From positions 1-53,799 of the forward strand of contig JAJZTL010000003.1 of assembly GCA_021848965.1 (NCBI GenBank): a DNA stretch of 53,799 bases. The letters run 5' to 3'. The notes beneath the pieces are model-generated. The model saw nothing but the letters and a program-made list of their open reading frames with translations. It was not told the origin of the DNA and did no database searches. Shown one piece after another: positions 42,633 to 52,439 of the stretch. Made by a program: the position numbers and the translations under genes. Position 1 is the first letter of the stretch, and every line of letters starts with the position of its first letter. Source of the stretch: Pseudomonadota bacterium (GTDB lineage: Bacteria; Pseudomonadota; Gammaproteobacteria; Legionellales; Legionellaceae).

Positions 42633-44129
42633 ATGAGCAAAGAATTATTGTTAGTGGCTGAAGCTGTATCAAATGAAAAAGGTGTATCACGTGACGTGGT
42701 ATTGGATGCTATACAATCAGCATTAGAATCTGCCACCAAAAAGAAGACCGGTGAAGAGTCAGGTATTCGAGTCAGTCTTAATCACAAAACAGGTGATTAT
42801 ACAACCTTTCGTTATTGGGATATTGTGAGTGAAGAGGAAAAATTGTTTCCTGAAAGACAGGTTACTCTAGAAGAAGCATTGAAAAAAGATACTAAGGTTG
42901 CATTGGGCGAGCGTATAGAAATAATTATACCTTCCATTGAGTTCGGTCGAATTGCTGCTCAAGCGGCAAAACAAGTAATTGCTCAAAAAGTACGTGAAGC
43001 TGAACGTCAATTAGTCATTGAAGAATATGAGAAAAAAGTAGGAACTCTGATTACGGGTATTGTCAAAAAGGTCATGCGTGAAGTCGTATTTCTTGATTTA
43101 GGTGGAAAAGCTGAAGCTGCGTTGCCTAGAAGTGAAATGTTACCAAATGAAATATTTCGAGTAGGCGATAGAGTGAGATCATTGTTATATGCAATAGATC
43201 CTCAACCACGTGGCGCTCAATTATGTGTTAGTCGTACTCGTCCCGAAATGCTTATAGAGTTATTTAAGATAGAAGTACCAGAAATTGGTGAAGGGATTAT
43301 CGAAATTAAAGCCGCAGCTCGAGATCCTGGTGCACGTGCTAAAATTGCAGTTAAAACTAACGATGGACGTATTGATCCTATTGGCGCATGCGTAGGCATG
43401 CGTGGTGCTCGTGTTCAAGCTGTTTCCAGTGAGTTAGGTGGCGAAAGAGTTGATATTGTTCTGTGGGATAGTAATCCTGCACAGTTGGTTATTAATGCAA
43501 TGGCTCCTGCAGAAACGCGAGCTATTGTGATGGATGAAGAAACGCATACAATGGATTTAGCTATTGAGGCAAGTCAGCTTTCACAAGCGATTGGCCGAAG
43601 CGGGCAAAATGTTCGTCTTGCAACTGAATTAACAGGATGGACCCTTAATGTAATGAGTGTGGAAGAATTTAATGCAAAAAATGAAGAAGAATCTGCAAAA
43701 GTATTAGATCTGTTCACAAGAGTATTGCAAATTGATGAAGAATTGGCATCTTTATTGGTTGAGGTCGGTTTTTCCAGTCTTGAAGAAGTGGCCTATGTTC
43801 CAAGAGAGGACTTCTTGGCGATTGAAGGATTTGATGAGGAGCTAGTCGATGAGTTGCGTGCACGAGCAAATGATGCTTTATTGACTCAAGCATTGACATC
43901 AGAAGAGCAAGTTGGAAATCAAGAGCCAGCGCAAGATTTATTGGAAATGGAAGGTATGGATGAGGCGTTGGCATATCAGTTATCACAACAAGGAATTCGA
44001 ACAATGGAAGATTTGGCAGAACAGTCTGTCGATGAAATCATGTTGGTGGAAGGAATGACAGAGGAAAGAGCGGCTCAGCTGATAATGAAAGCACGTGAAC
44101 CTTGGTTTCAAAAAGATTCAAATGTGTAG
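42633..44129 (+). CDS. nusA: Transcription termination/antitermination protein NusA
   Basis: Binds RNA polymerase and nascent RNA to control pausing and termination. Domains in order: the N-terminal polymerase-binding domain (about 1-125), S1 (about 135-200, with [20 protein letters not shown]), KH1 and KH2 (about 205-345: [17 protein letters not shown] and [20 protein letters not shown]), and two acidic helix-hairpin repeats at the C-terminus (about 360-425 and 430-492, each with LLEMEGMDE-type segments) as in gammaproteobacteria. The ATG at 42633 ([12 protein letters not shown]) is preferred over a GTG two codons upstream. At 498 residues it is full length. Confidence 0.97.
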   Translation: MSKELLLVAEAVSNEKGVSRDVVLDAIQSALESATKKKTGEESGIRVSLNHKTGDYTTFRYWDIVSEEEKLFPERQVTLEEALKKDTKVALGERIEIIIPSIEFGRIAAQAAKQVIAQKVREAERQLVIEEYEKKVGTLITGIVKKVMREVVFLDLGGKAEAALPRSEMLPNEIFRVGDRVRSLLYAIDPQPRGAQLCVSRTRPEMLIELFKIEVPEIGEGIIEIKAAARDPGARAKIAVKTNDGRIDPIGACVGMRGARVQAVSSELGGERVDIVLWDSNPAQLVINAMAPAETRAIVMDEETHTMDLAIEASQLSQAIGRSGQNVRLATELTGWTLNVMSVEEFNAKNEEESAKVLDLFTRVLQIDEELASLLVEVGFSSLEEVAYVPREDFLAIEGFDEELVDELRARANDALLTQALTSEEQVGNQEPAQDLLEMEGMDEALAYQLSQQGIRTMEDLAEQSVDEIMLVEGMTEERAAQLIMKAREPWFQKDSNV

Positions 44130-44138
44130 AGATATTTA

Positions 44139-44163
44139 TAGAGGCGAATAGTATTCGCCCTTT
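44139..44163. repeat. Family A palindrome between nusA and infB
   Basis: TAGAGGCGAATAGTATTCGC then CCTT: one arm changed at the base (GAGGCG), the loop half AATAGTATT. It lies in the short spacer of a cotranscribed pair, 22 bp before the infB start; a hairpin here could tune relative expression. Confidence 0.85.
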
Positions 44164-44184
44164 GGTAATTTTTGGGGGAATAAA

Positions 44185-46716
44185 ATGGCAGACGTCACTG
44201 TAAAACAACTAGCTCAAACTATTGGTGTTTCTGCTGATCGTTTATTAAGTCAGTTAAAAGATGCAGGTTTGATCTTTACTGATGCAGAACAAATAGTTTC
44301 TGAAGAACAAAAGCGTCTTCTTCTTGTACATTTGAAGCGTTCTCATGGTGAGCAAGGAGATGTGGTACCTCAACGTATTACACTTAAACGAAAAAGCGTC
44401 AGTCAAGTTAGATTGGGTGGTGGCGGTGGACATGATGTTCATCGAGGAAAGACTATTAATATTGAAGTAAGAAAGACGCGCACTTATGTGAAGCAAACAA
44501 TTGCTCCTGCAGAAGAGCTTTCCGTTGCTGAAAGTCCTGTTGTTGAACAGTTACCAATACATGAGGAGCCTGCGAGTAAAGTTGAATCTATCGAAATCAT
44601 CTCTGAGATTACTGCTGAACCCGAAATTATTCCAGAAGCAGAGACACCAAAAGAAACGCTGAATGAGCCTGTAAAAGCTACGGAAGTAGAAGAGGCTAAA
44701 AATAAGAAAAAAGCTAAGGTTAAAGGAAAGCACCATACTAAAGGAAGCCATGAAGAAGAAGTTGTTCAAAATGTAGGATCTGAAGATTATGCCGATCGTT
44801 TTAAAAAAGGTGGATCAAAGCATGCGAATAAAAAAGGCAAAAAATATGACAAAGCAGGTGATAAACGTAGCAGAGATAAAGAAGATAAAAGGAAACATGC
44901 AGAACAATTGTTAACTCAAGAATTTGAAAAGCCAACATCGCCTGTTATCAAGGAGGTTTTAATTACTGAAACCATTACTGTTGCTGAGCTAGCCAAACGC
45001 ATGTCTGTAAAGGCAGCTGAAGTCATTACAGTTATGATGAAATTAGGAGCTATGGCAACAATTAACCAAGTTATCGATCAAGATACCGCTGTTATTGTTG
45101 TAGAAGAAATGGGGCATAAACCTAAAGTAATTTCTGAAAATGCGATGGAAGAGTCGTTAGCTCAGTCATCGGCAAAAGAATACCAACATGTAAAGCGTGC
45201 TCCCGTGGTTACCATTATGGGACACGTAGATCATGGTAAAACGTCTCTTCTCGATTATATTCGACGTACACGCGTAGCATTAGCGGAAGCAGGGGGAATT
45301 ACGCAACATATTGGTGCCTATCATGTTTCTACTGAAAAAGGAGACATTACATTCCTTGATACTCCAGGACACGCTGCGTTTACTGCAATGCGTGCGCGTG
45401 GAGCAAAAGTGACTGACTTAGTAGTCCTTATTGTTGCTGCTGATGATGGTGTAAAGCCACAAACAGTTGAAGCTATTCAGCATGCTAAAGCCGCTAAAGT
45501 GCCTATTGTTGTTGCTATTAACAAAATGGATAAGCCAGAAGTTGATCCTGAACGTGTTAAGAGCGAACTTGCTATGCATGAAATTATTTCTGAAGAATGG
45601 GGCGGAGACTGCATGTTTGTGGGAATTTCTGCAAAGACTGGTCTCGGTGTTGATGAGTTACTTGACGCTATTTTACTCCAAGCTGAAGTTCTAGAGCTTT
45701 CATCTGTAGCAGAAGGAACCGCTAAAGGTGTCGTAATCGAATCACGATTAGATAAAGGACAAGGTCCTGTGGCAACAGTATTGGTGCAAAGTGGTTGTTT
45801 AAAGAAAGGAGACTTTGTTTTAGCTGGGTTTCAATATGGTAAAGTACGTGCTTTAATCGGAGATTCTGGTGGTCAGGTACTTTCTGCTGGACCTTCTATG
45901 CCTGTTGAAATCTTGGGGCTTTCTGGCATTCCTCATGCAGGGGATGAAGTAATTGTGGTTGAAGATGAAAAGAAAGCGCGAGAAGTGGCGTTATTTCGAC
46001 AAGGAAAATATCGTGATGTGAAGTTGGCACGTCAAAAAACATCGTTAGAAAACTTATTTGAAGGCGCCGGTCAGGCAGCAGTGAAAACACTGAATATTGT
46101 TCTAAAAGCTGATGTTCAAGGTTCTATTGAAGCGATTAATACTTCTTTGATCAAATTATCTACAGATGAAGTAAAGGTCGTTGTGGTTGCTAGTGGCGTT
46201 GGTGGTATTACAGAATCTGATGTACAGTTAGCTATTGCCTCAAATGGATTATTAATTGGTTTCAACGTTCGTGCAAGTGCTTCTAGTCGCCGATTAGCGG
46301 AGCAAGAAAGCGTTAAGATTTATTATTATAGTGTTATCTATGATTTGGTTGAGGAAATTACCCAGGCGTTAACGGGTATGTTGGCCCCTACATTTAAAGA
46401 ACAAATTACAGGATTGGCCGAAGTTCGGGATGTTTTCCGTTCACCTAAGTTAGGTGCTATTGCCGGGTGTATGGTAACAGAAGGGGTTATTAAGCGAAAT
46501 AATCCTATTCGAGTGTTGCGTGATCATGTGGTAATTTATGAAGGAACATTAGAATCACTTCGTCGTTTTAAAGATGATGTTCTCGAAGTAAAACAAGGTT
46601 TTGAATGCGGTATTGGTGTGAAAAACTATAATGATGTTAAGCCGCATGATTTAATTGAAGTCTACGAAATGGTCGAAGTTAAGCGAGGTCTTTCTGATGC
46701 TAAAGAAGGCGCATAA
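44185..46716 (+). CDS. infB: Translation initiation factor IF-2
   Basis: GTPase that brings fMet-tRNA to the 30S subunit. An 843-residue protein with an N-terminal IF2N domain (about 1-55), a long charged Lys/Glu linker (about 110-245), a second IF2N unit (about 260-310), then the G domain with G1 GHVDHGKTS (about 348-356), G3 DTPGHAAF (about 392-399) and G4 NKMD (about 449-452), followed by domains II, III and the C-terminal fMet-binding domain with [22 protein letters not shown]. Length is typical of gammaproteobacteria. It is followed by rbfA. Confidence 0.98.
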   Translation: MADVTVKQLAQTIGVSADRLLSQLKDAGLIFTDAEQIVSEEQKRLLLVHLKRSHGEQGDVVPQRITLKRKSVSQVRLGGGGGHDVHRGKTINIEVRKTRTYVKQTIAPAEELSVAESPVVEQLPIHEEPASKVESIEIISEITAEPEIIPEAETPKETLNEPVKATEVEEAKNKKKAKVKGKHHTKGSHEEEVVQNVGSEDYADRFKKGGSKHANKKGKKYDKAGDKRSRDKEDKRKHAEQLLTQEFEKPTSPVIKEVLITETITVAELAKRMSVKAAEVITVMMKLGAMATINQVIDQDTAVIVVEEMGHKPKVISENAMEESLAQSSAKEYQHVKRAPVVTIMGHVDHGKTSLLDYIRRTRVALAEAGGITQHIGAYHVSTEKGDITFLDTPGHAAFTAMRARGAKVTDLVVLIVAADDGVKPQTVEAIQHAKAAKVPIVVAINKMDKPEVDPERVKSELAMHEIISEEWGGDCMFVGISAKTGLGVDELLDAILLQAEVLELSSVAEGTAKGVVIESRLDKGQGPVATVLVQSGCLKKGDFVLAGFQYGKVRALIGDSGGQVLSAGPSMPVEILGLSGIPHAGDEVIVVEDEKKAREVALFRQGKYRDVKLARQKTSLENLFEGAGQAAVKTLNIVLKADVQGSIEAINTSLIKLSTDEVKVVVVASGVGGITESDVQLAIASNGLLIGFNVRASASSRRLAEQESVKIYYYSVIYDLVEEITQALTGMLAPTFKEQITGLAEVRDVFRSPKLGAIAGCMVTEGVIKRNNPIRVLRDHVVIYEGTLESLRRFKDDVLEVKQGFECGIGVKNYNDVKPHDLIEVYEMVEVKRGLSDAKEGA

Positions 46717-46735
46717 AACGAGTCCGCATAAAATA

Positions 46736-47080
46736 ATGGCATATAAGCGTACGGATAAAACAGGACAATTAATCCAAGAAACCTTGGCTAAATTGATTCA
46801 GCAAGAGGTGAGAGATCCACGTTTACCCAAAATCGTGACTCTCTCTCATGTGCTAGTGTCTCCTGATTTATCACATGCTAAAGTATATTTTACGACACTT
46901 GAAGGTGCTGCAGAAGGCAAAAAGGCTGCAGCAATTCTCAATCATGCTGCAGGTTATCTACGTGCGCAGTTGCCTCAATTTATTCAATTACGTATCGTTC
47001 CTCGATTGCATTTTATCTATGATGAGGCATTAGAAAAAGCTAACCAATTGAGTCATTTAATTGAACACTTGCCGGATTAA
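46736..47080 (+). CDS. rbfA: 30S ribosome-binding factor RbfA
   Basis: Small KH-fold factor for 16S 5'-end maturation and cold adaptation. From MAYKRTDKTGQLIQETLAK the protein runs 114 residues, with the family segment LIQQEVRDPRLPKIVTLSHV (about 19-38), DLSHAKVYFTT (about 43-53) and LRIVPRLHFIYDEALEKA near the C-terminus. The frame is open upstream to 46655, with an ATG at 46697 overlapping infB, but only the 46736 start matches the usual N-terminus. Its ribosome site is weak (coupled translation from infB, 19 bp away, is likely). Confidence 0.93.
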   Translation: MAYKRTDKTGQLIQETLAKLIQQEVRDPRLPKIVTLSHVLVSPDLSHAKVYFTTLEGAAEGKKAAAILNHAAGYLRAQLPQFIQLRIVPRLHFIYDEALEKANQLSHLIEHLPD

Positions 47081-47990
47081 TGGTGTTGTAGTCTTAAATA
47101 AAGACTACAACATCAGTTCTAATAAGATACTACAACAAGTTAAACGTATTTATCATGCCAAAAAAGCAGGACATACAGGAAGTCTTGATCCGTTAGCAAC
47201 CGGCGTGTTACCCATCTGCTTTGGAGAGGCCACTAAATTTAGTCAATATTTATTAGATGCTGATAAAGCATACACAGCGTGGGGACGGCTTGGATATACT
47301 TCTGTAACTGGTGATGCTGAAGGAGACTTGTGTTGTATTGATAATGCCCCGATTGTTTCTCGTTTTTCTTTTGAAGACATTCTAAAAACATTTATTGGTA
47401 CAATTAAGCAAATTCCACCACTGTATTCTGCCTTAAAAAAAGACGGGGTACCTCTTTATAAATTAGCGCGCAAAGGTCAAATATTAGACACCCATGAAAT
47501 GGAAAAAAAAGCGAGGCAAGTAACAATTTATGATATCCAACTTAATGCATATCATTACCCTGATTTTGAAATTTCAGTACACTGTAGCAAAGGAACTTAT
47601 ATTCGAACGCTTATTGAAGATATTGGAAAATCACTTTATTCAGGGGCTTATTTATTAAATCTCCGCCGTGATAAAGCGGGACCTTATGTGTTAGAAAATT
47701 CGTTTACGCTCGAACAATTGAAATCTTTTATTGATAAGCCAGAAGTGCTAGAAAAATTATTATTACCTATGGATACAGCAGTGATGAATTACCCATCATT
47801 AGTTCTTGAGGCAGAAGAAAGTAAAGCAATACAACAGGGAAAAAAACTTACTAAAACAGAGACGGTATCGTTAGAAGGATTGTATCGATTATATGACACC
47901 CATAATAACTTTCTTGGATTGGGTCAAATATCTTCAGAAGGTTGGTTAACTGCGAAACGACTCATAGCTACAAAATTTGTATCTATTTAA
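47061..47990 (+). CDS. truB: tRNA pseudouridine(55) synthase TruB
   Basis: Makes pseudouridine 55 in the T loop of tRNAs. The 309-residue protein has GVVVLNKDYNISSNKIL (about 8-24), the motif HTGSLDPLATGVLPICFG with the catalytic aspartate (about 38-55), AYTAWGRLGYTSVTGDAEGD and a C-terminal region with SKGTYIRTLIEDIG (about 176-189). The start is TTG at 47061, overlapping rbfA by 20 bp; no ATG or GTG fits better. The rpsO-pnp pair that usually follows is absent; 161 bp of AT-rich sequence with no recognisable feature leads to an unrelated gene. Confidence 0.96.
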   Translation: MNTCRINGVVVLNKDYNISSNKILQQVKRIYHAKKAGHTGSLDPLATGVLPICFGEATKFSQYLLDADKAYTAWGRLGYTSVTGDAEGDLCCIDNAPIVSRFSFEDILKTFIGTIKQIPPLYSALKKDGVPLYKLARKGQILDTHEMEKKARQVTIYDIQLNAYHYPDFEISVHCSKGTYIRTLIEDIGKSLYSGAYLLNLRRDKAGPYVLENSFTLEQLKSFIDKPEVLEKLLLPMDTAVMNYPSLVLEAEESKAIQQGKKLTKTETVSLEGLYRLYDTHNNFLGLGQISSEGWLTAKRLIATKFVSI

Positions 47991-48151
47991 TAAGTGAGTG
48001 AGACATGCTATTTATTGTAATGTCATTAAACTCAATTAGACTGCTAAAACATTATAAACATATTTAAGTATGACGGTCACCTAAGAGTTGTCAACGATTG
48101 ACTCTATAAAGACGAGGCTTTAGTATAAACACTAATTTTTAAAACAATATT

Positions 48152-49729
48152 ATGAGTAATATGATACAAGAATTATTAAACGAAGAATGTCTCAAAAATG
48201 AAGTAAAACGTAAAGCAATGTTAGAACATTCAGCTGAGAGTAAAGCCGTTTTTGCTATTGTTTCCACAAATACAGCATTACTTTTAGTCAATTTAAATAC
48301 AAAAGACGTGATGCCATTAAAAAGTGATTATGTAGATTATTTTGGTATCTCTTGGTTTCCTAATGGAACAGATTTAGTACTATCTAACAATATGCTGCAA
48401 GCCAAAGGTCTTGTAAATGATAATAATCCTCTTTTAAATCTTGTTTTATCGGAAATAGGTATTCTTTCTTATGGCTCGATAGAAACACCTCCTTTTTTAG
48501 CCGATCCTCATCAAATTCTTTGTGCCTCTGATGGAAAAGTAATTTGCACGAATACTGGACGTAATTCTCTTTCCATACTTGATTTAGCCAAACCTCATAT
48601 TGTTCAAGATATAAAAGTTTCGTCTCAACGCTGGGATCGTATTACATTAGATGATGGCAGCAAAGAAGAGGGCGATCATTTAAACTCTGTTTTTGAAAAA
48701 GATAAGCATCTGTACGTGGTTGCTCATGGTAATAACAAAGGGTCGTCTTTAGTTACTTTGACTTATCCCGGTTTAGAGCTGATCGCTATACAACCAGTAA
48801 AAGATCATAAACACTTACATAATATTTGGGTGACTAATGACGGACAAAAAATTAGTTGTGGAAGTGAAAAAGGGCAACTTATTGAAATAGGTCAAGAAAA
48901 AGCAATTACTTTATGGAAGTCCGGAACACATATTTTTACACGTGGATTAGCGGCTGCTGCCGATTTTGTGCTTGTAGGTGAGACACAAGTTACTCCTAAA
49001 ATACAGCGTGGAAATTCAGTGGCTGGACTCTGGTTATTGGATAGAAAAAATTGGCAAGCCATTGATTATTTTTATTTAGGGCCTTATGGTGCTGTACATG
49101 ATGTCCGATTATTAAGCATTCCCGATGAAGCACATCATAAGCACCCTTTTCAAGGTTTGGAAACACTTTTAACTCAAAGCATTGCCCAAACAACAGTGCA
49201 AAAAAAAGTTAAGATAGCTAATGCAATTCAAAGTGAAGGACTGAATTTAGGAGATCGTATTACATTTGGTTTTGATTATAAAAATTTTAGTTCATATTCA
49301 AAATTAGGTGAAACTTTTTCCTCTTCTCGCTTTAATAGCCTTCTTGGTCATGGGTGGTCCTCTGTGGAAGATTGGGGAGTGTGGACAAGTGAAGACACAG
49401 CTACTTTTATCATTATGGCTAAACATTTACCCCCCCAATTTAAGATAAAATTAGGATATATGGGTTTTGTAACTGCTGCCTATGCGCGACAGAGTTATGA
49501 GTTTAGCAATTACCAAGGGGAAGTGTTGCAAACATGTGACTTTCGTTATGGTAATGAACTTCAAGAAGTTATTTTAAATATAAATCAACAAAAAGATAGT
49601 CATCATAATGAAAACAAAGTTGAAATAACTATAAAAATGTTAAATGCTACTAGTCCTCAATCACTTAATATGGGGGAGGATTCTAGAAAGCTAGGTTTTG
49701 CGCTAATTTCTATTGAAATTTTGCTTTAA
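48152..49729 (+). CDS. Beta-propeller protein with a C-terminal beta domain, function unknown
   Basis: Not assigned to a characterised family. The 525-residue protein opens with a helical segment (1-30), then about 300 residues of repeated four-strand units of propeller type (AVFAIVSTNTALLLVNLNTK; DHLNSVFEKDKHLYVVAHGN; HNIWVTNDGQKISCGSEKGQ), resembling DUF4915/TIGR03032-like sugar-related propellers. The last 170 residues are a separate beta-rich domain with LLGHGWSSVEDWGVWTSEDT (about 400-419), a pattern seen at the C-terminus of some glycan-related membrane proteins. There is no signal peptide. Its 3' end overlaps by 20 bp a convergent gene for an effector candidate. Confidence 0.65.
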   Translation: MSNMIQELLNEECLKNEVKRKAMLEHSAESKAVFAIVSTNTALLLVNLNTKDVMPLKSDYVDYFGISWFPNGTDLVLSNNMLQAKGLVNDNNPLLNLVLSEIGILSYGSIETPPFLADPHQILCASDGKVICTNTGRNSLSILDLAKPHIVQDIKVSSQRWDRITLDDGSKEEGDHLNSVFEKDKHLYVVAHGNNKGSSLVTLTYPGLELIAIQPVKDHKHLHNIWVTNDGQKISCGSEKGQLIEIGQEKAITLWKSGTHIFTRGLAAAADFVLVGETQVTPKIQRGNSVAGLWLLDRKNWQAIDYFYLGPYGAVHDVRLLSIPDEAHHKHPFQGLETLLTQSIAQTTVQKKVKIANAIQSEGLNLGDRITFGFDYKNFSSYSKLGETFSSSRFNSLLGHGWSSVEDWGVWTSEDTATFIIMAKHLPPQFKIKLGYMGFVTAAYARQSYEFSNYQGEVLQTCDFRYGNELQEVILNINQQKDSHHNENKVEITIKMLNATSPQSLNMGEDSRKLGFALISIEILL

Positions 49730-50546
49730 CTTCTCGATTATCAAGTGAGGAGGTGGCACTTTCTTCATGACTCTCAGGGAAATGATATACTTCTGTTGCT
49801 TGACTATCAGTGCTCAAATTTTGCGACGCAGATAGATTTTCAAATACACTATTAACGAAATTGGCTTTATCAGGGGCGGCATCTACCTGCTTTCTAAAAT
49901 CAGATTCAGATTCTATAGGTGTGTGGTGAACGTCATATGCCAAAGTGCTGGTATCTGACACATTTGAGAGAGCACTCTTTTGAAAAGAAGTGAAGCCTGT
50001 GCTTCGTGAATCTTGTGAAGAGAGGGAGCCAGTTGATGAAGTAGATTTATTGGAAATGCGAGAAGGTGATGGCGGGGTAGGGGTAACGACAGAGGCAGGT
50101 TGCCAGAAAGATTTTGCCCATGTCTTAAAGCTTTGGACAGCAGACTTACAGGAGTCCCAGAAAGAAGGCCTTATTTCAGATAATGCTTGTGTGATAAGAG
50201 AGGATTCTTGAAAACATTTGAAAATATTTTCGGGAATAACAATAGGTTCTTTGGAATTTGCATTTTGTTGATGAAACCATGAGTCAAACTCTTTTTTGCC
50301 TTTTTTGTAAGTATAAAGTTTTTTAATTCGATTTTCTTCCAGAGCCTTTATTCCAAGCACCAGAACAAAAGCTTCGGAGTGTGGCTTGGATGAGCCGATA
50401 TCCTTTCGTTCCTCAGGAGTTATTTTTTTTATTTCAGATTGTTGGAAACGTAAGTTTCTTCTTCGATTTTGATGTTGGATCGCAATTTCTTTTTTATAAG
50501 CCACATCCAATTGTTTTTTTATTTTTAACAGTTCTTCGTATGTCAT
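49710..50546 (-). CDS. Serine/threonine-rich protein, candidate secreted effector
   Basis: No family recognised. The 278-residue protein has a basic helical N-terminal third (LLKIKKQLDVAYKKEIAIQH ... RRRNLRFQQSEIKK), a middle region with KKGKKEFDSWFHQQ and Trp-rich FWDSCKSAVQSFKTWAKSFW (about 128-147), and a long disordered Ser/Thr/Asp-rich tail (about 150-278). The last 30 residues include HFPESHEESATSSLDN, an acidic cluster close to the C-terminus as in the E-block of Dot/Icm substrates. Together with the IcmC-like gene this makes it an effector candidate. It sits 9 bp after prmB and may be cotranscribed with it. Confidence 0.7.
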   Translation of the reverse strand: MTYEELLKIKKQLDVAYKKEIAIQHQNRRRNLRFQQSEIKKITPEERKDIGSSKPHSEAFVLVLGIKALEENRIKKLYTYKKGKKEFDSWFHQQNANSKEPIVIPENIFKCFQESSLITQALSEIRPSFWDSCKSAVQSFKTWAKSFWQPASVVTPTPPSPSRISNKSTSSTGSLSSQDSRSTGFTSFQKSALSNVSDTSTLAYDVHHTPIESESDFRKQVDAAPDKANFVNSVFENLSASQNLSTDSQATEVYHFPESHEESATSSLDNREVKAKFQ

Positions 50547-50555
50547 ATGTCACTA

Positions 50556-51470
50556 TTATTCTCGTTCTGCAATAATATCTTTACACTGTTGTGCTGTGAG
50601 CAGAAAAACGCCTGTTCCGCCATGTTCAAACTCAAGCCATAAAAAAGGAATATCAGGATATTTTTCTATCAGAGCCTCTTCGGCATTACCTACTTCGACA
50701 ATTAAAATACCGTGAGGGCTTAAATGCTCACCTGCTTGAGCAAGTATTTTATCAATAATCTCAAGGCCATGAGGAGAGTTGGGATGAGCTAAAAGAGCGT
50801 GCGTAGGTTCATGATGATATTCAGGAGGAAGGGTGGCTAATTCGGCGGCACTGATATAGGGGGGGTTACTTACAATAATGTCATAACCTGTTTTAGGAGG
50901 TAAGGCTTGAAATAAATTGGATTGCCAGAGAGAAACACTTGATTCAGACTGATGCAGTTGAATGTTCTTGGATGCAACTTCTAATGCCTCAGGACAAATA
51001 TCCACAGCATCAACATGCGCTTCAGGAAAAACATGAGAACACGCAATGGCAATGCACCCACTTCCGGTACATAAATCTAAAACGTTTTGCACGAGAGAAG
51101 GTTCTATCCAAGGAGAAAATTGATTTTCAATCAGTTCTCCAATGGGGGAACGTGGAATCAGAACACGTGGATCAACGTAGAACTCTAAACCACAAAACCA
51201 CGCTTTATGAATTAAATAAGGCATGGGTATTTTTTCTTCTATACGGCGTTGAAGCAAAAATAAAAGTTGTTTTTTTTCTGCTTCTGTTAAACGCGCATGC
51301 AGATATTCTGGTTTTATGGGGTAAGGTAGATGAAGTGTATCGGAGAGTAATAACATGGCTTCATCATCACTATTGTCAGTGCCATGGCCAAAATAAGCAG
51401 CATTGGCATTCATTTGGCTGACACTCCAGCGCAGAAAGTCAAGTAACGTTTGTAAAGAGAAATCAGTCAT
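50556..51470 (-). CDS. prmB: Ribosomal protein L3 glutamine methyltransferase PrmB
   Basis: N5-glutamine methyltransferase of the HemK family acting on ribosomal protein uL3. The 304-residue protein has SAM motif I VLDLCTGSGCIAIACS (about 135-150), VDAVDICPEALEVA (about 157-170) and NPPYISAAELATLPPEYHHE (about 205-224), whose following segment is typical of PrmB as against PrmC. The N-terminal RWSVSQMNANAAYFGHGTDN also fits PrmB. It is divergent from the Smr-domain gene, 44 bp away, the same neighbourhood (prmB next to smrB) as in enterobacteria. Confidence 0.95.
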   Translation of the reverse strand: MTDFSLQTLLDFLRWSVSQMNANAAYFGHGTDNSDDEAMLLLSDTLHLPYPIKPEYLHARLTEAEKKQLLFLLQRRIEEKIPMPYLIHKAWFCGLEFYVDPRVLIPRSPIGELIENQFSPWIEPSLVQNVLDLCTGSGCIAIACSHVFPEAHVDAVDICPEALEVASKNIQLHQSESSVSLWQSNLFQALPPKTGYDIIVSNPPYISAAELATLPPEYHHEPTHALLAHPNSPHGLEIIDKILAQAGEHLSPHGILIVEVGNAEEALIEKYPDIPFLWLEFEHGGTGVFLLTAQQCKDIIAERE

Positions 51471-51514
51471 GGTATTTTCGTCTCACTTTAAATTAATACT
51501 TTATTATATCAAAT

Positions 51515-52300
51515 ATGCAGAAAGAAGATAATGAGTTATTCAGAAAAATGGTGGGGCAGGTTAAACCATTAAAACAGAAAAAAAATGTAGGGGCGAATAA
51601 TATTCGCCCTCGTTCAATGGCCAAAAAAAGGAGTGACGAATATTCTCAGGGCGAATATTATTCGCCCCTACTAGCATTATCCGATAATTATGCTGAAACA
51701 TTATCAGCCGAAGATAAAGTATCCTATCAAGCACCTGATATAGGTTTATCTCCCCAACTTATCCGAAAAATTCAACGTGGAGAATATCTGATGGAGTCTC
51801 AATTGGATTTGCATGGAGAATCTATTGAGACGGCTCGAGATAAGTTATCTTTTGTGCTGCAGCAAGCTCATCAAGAGCAAAAACAAGGCGTACTCATTAT
51901 TCATGGAAAAGGACGCCAGGCTATGTTAAAAAATCATGTCGTTCATTGGCTAAAACAAATTCCGTGGGTCTTATTTTTTTGTTCGGCACAGCCGAAAGAA
52001 GGCGGAGCCGGGGCTCTTTATGTTTTATTAAAGAAGAAAAAAACCAAAGAAAATCTTTTGGATGTCCGAAAAAAAATTGATACATTAGACAACCAAATTA
52101 CTCAGCTGCTAATGGAACGTTTTATATGCGCTAAAAAAGCAGCACAATTAAAGAAAACTGCTCATTTAGATGTTCAGCGCGAGCAAGAAATTCTCGAGCG
52201 TGTATCCTCATATACTAATAAGCACAATATTCCTGGAGAGTTAATGAAAGAAATTTATCAGGCAATATTAAGCCAGATGAGAAAATATCAAACGTTGTAA
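51515..52300 (+). CDS. SmrB-like endonuclease fused to an AroQ-type chorismate mutase
   Basis: A 261-residue two-domain protein. Residues about 75-175 are an Smr domain of SmrB type: LDLHGESIETARDKL (97-111), IIHGKGRQAMLKN (128-140) and CSAQPKEGGAGALYVLLK; SmrB cuts mRNA at collided ribosomes. Residues about 180-260 are a chorismate mutase II helical domain: Arg185 (DVRKKID), Arg202 (LLMERF), Lys213 (QLKKT), Arg222-Glu223 (VQREQEIL) and Gln259 match the active-site set, while the usual Ser four residues before that Gln is Met255. Residues about 25-53 are encoded by a family A palindrome inserted in-frame before the Smr domain. It is divergent from prmB. The frame is continuous with no stop between domains. 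Confidence 0.88.
   Translation: MQKEDNELFRKMVGQVKPLKQKKNVGANNIRPRSMAKKRSDEYSQGEYYSPLLALSDNYAETLSAEDKVSYQAPDIGLSPQLIRKIQRGEYLMESQLDLHGESIETARDKLSFVLQQAHQEQKQGVLIIHGKGRQAMLKNHVVHWLKQIPWVLFFCSAQPKEGGAGALYVLLKKKKTKENLLDVRKKIDTLDNQITQLLMERFICAKKAAQLKKTAHLDVQREQEILERVSSYTNKHNIPGELMKEIYQAILSQMRKYQTL
51586..51671. repeat. Family A paired element inserted in-frame in the smr gene
   Basis: The left hairpin TGTAGGGGCGAATAATATTC and right hairpin GAATATTATTCGCCCCTACT are inverted copies, 86 bp overall. Both arms are nearly perfect, so the insertion looks recent. It encodes GANNIRPRSMAKKRS and SQGEYYSPLL in the host frame, about 29 codons with no stop. The centre differs from the other two paired copies. 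Confidence 0.92.
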
Positions 52301-52439
52301 AAATTTAATAAATTATTAAGTTAAATTAATTATAATGAGCCCGGTGAGACTTATCTACTAAATTGTGTCTGAGTTCAATTTTAAAGAGTTATTATTTTAA
52401 GTCATATTTTCTCCGCATATCAATAAGTTAAATAAGAAA

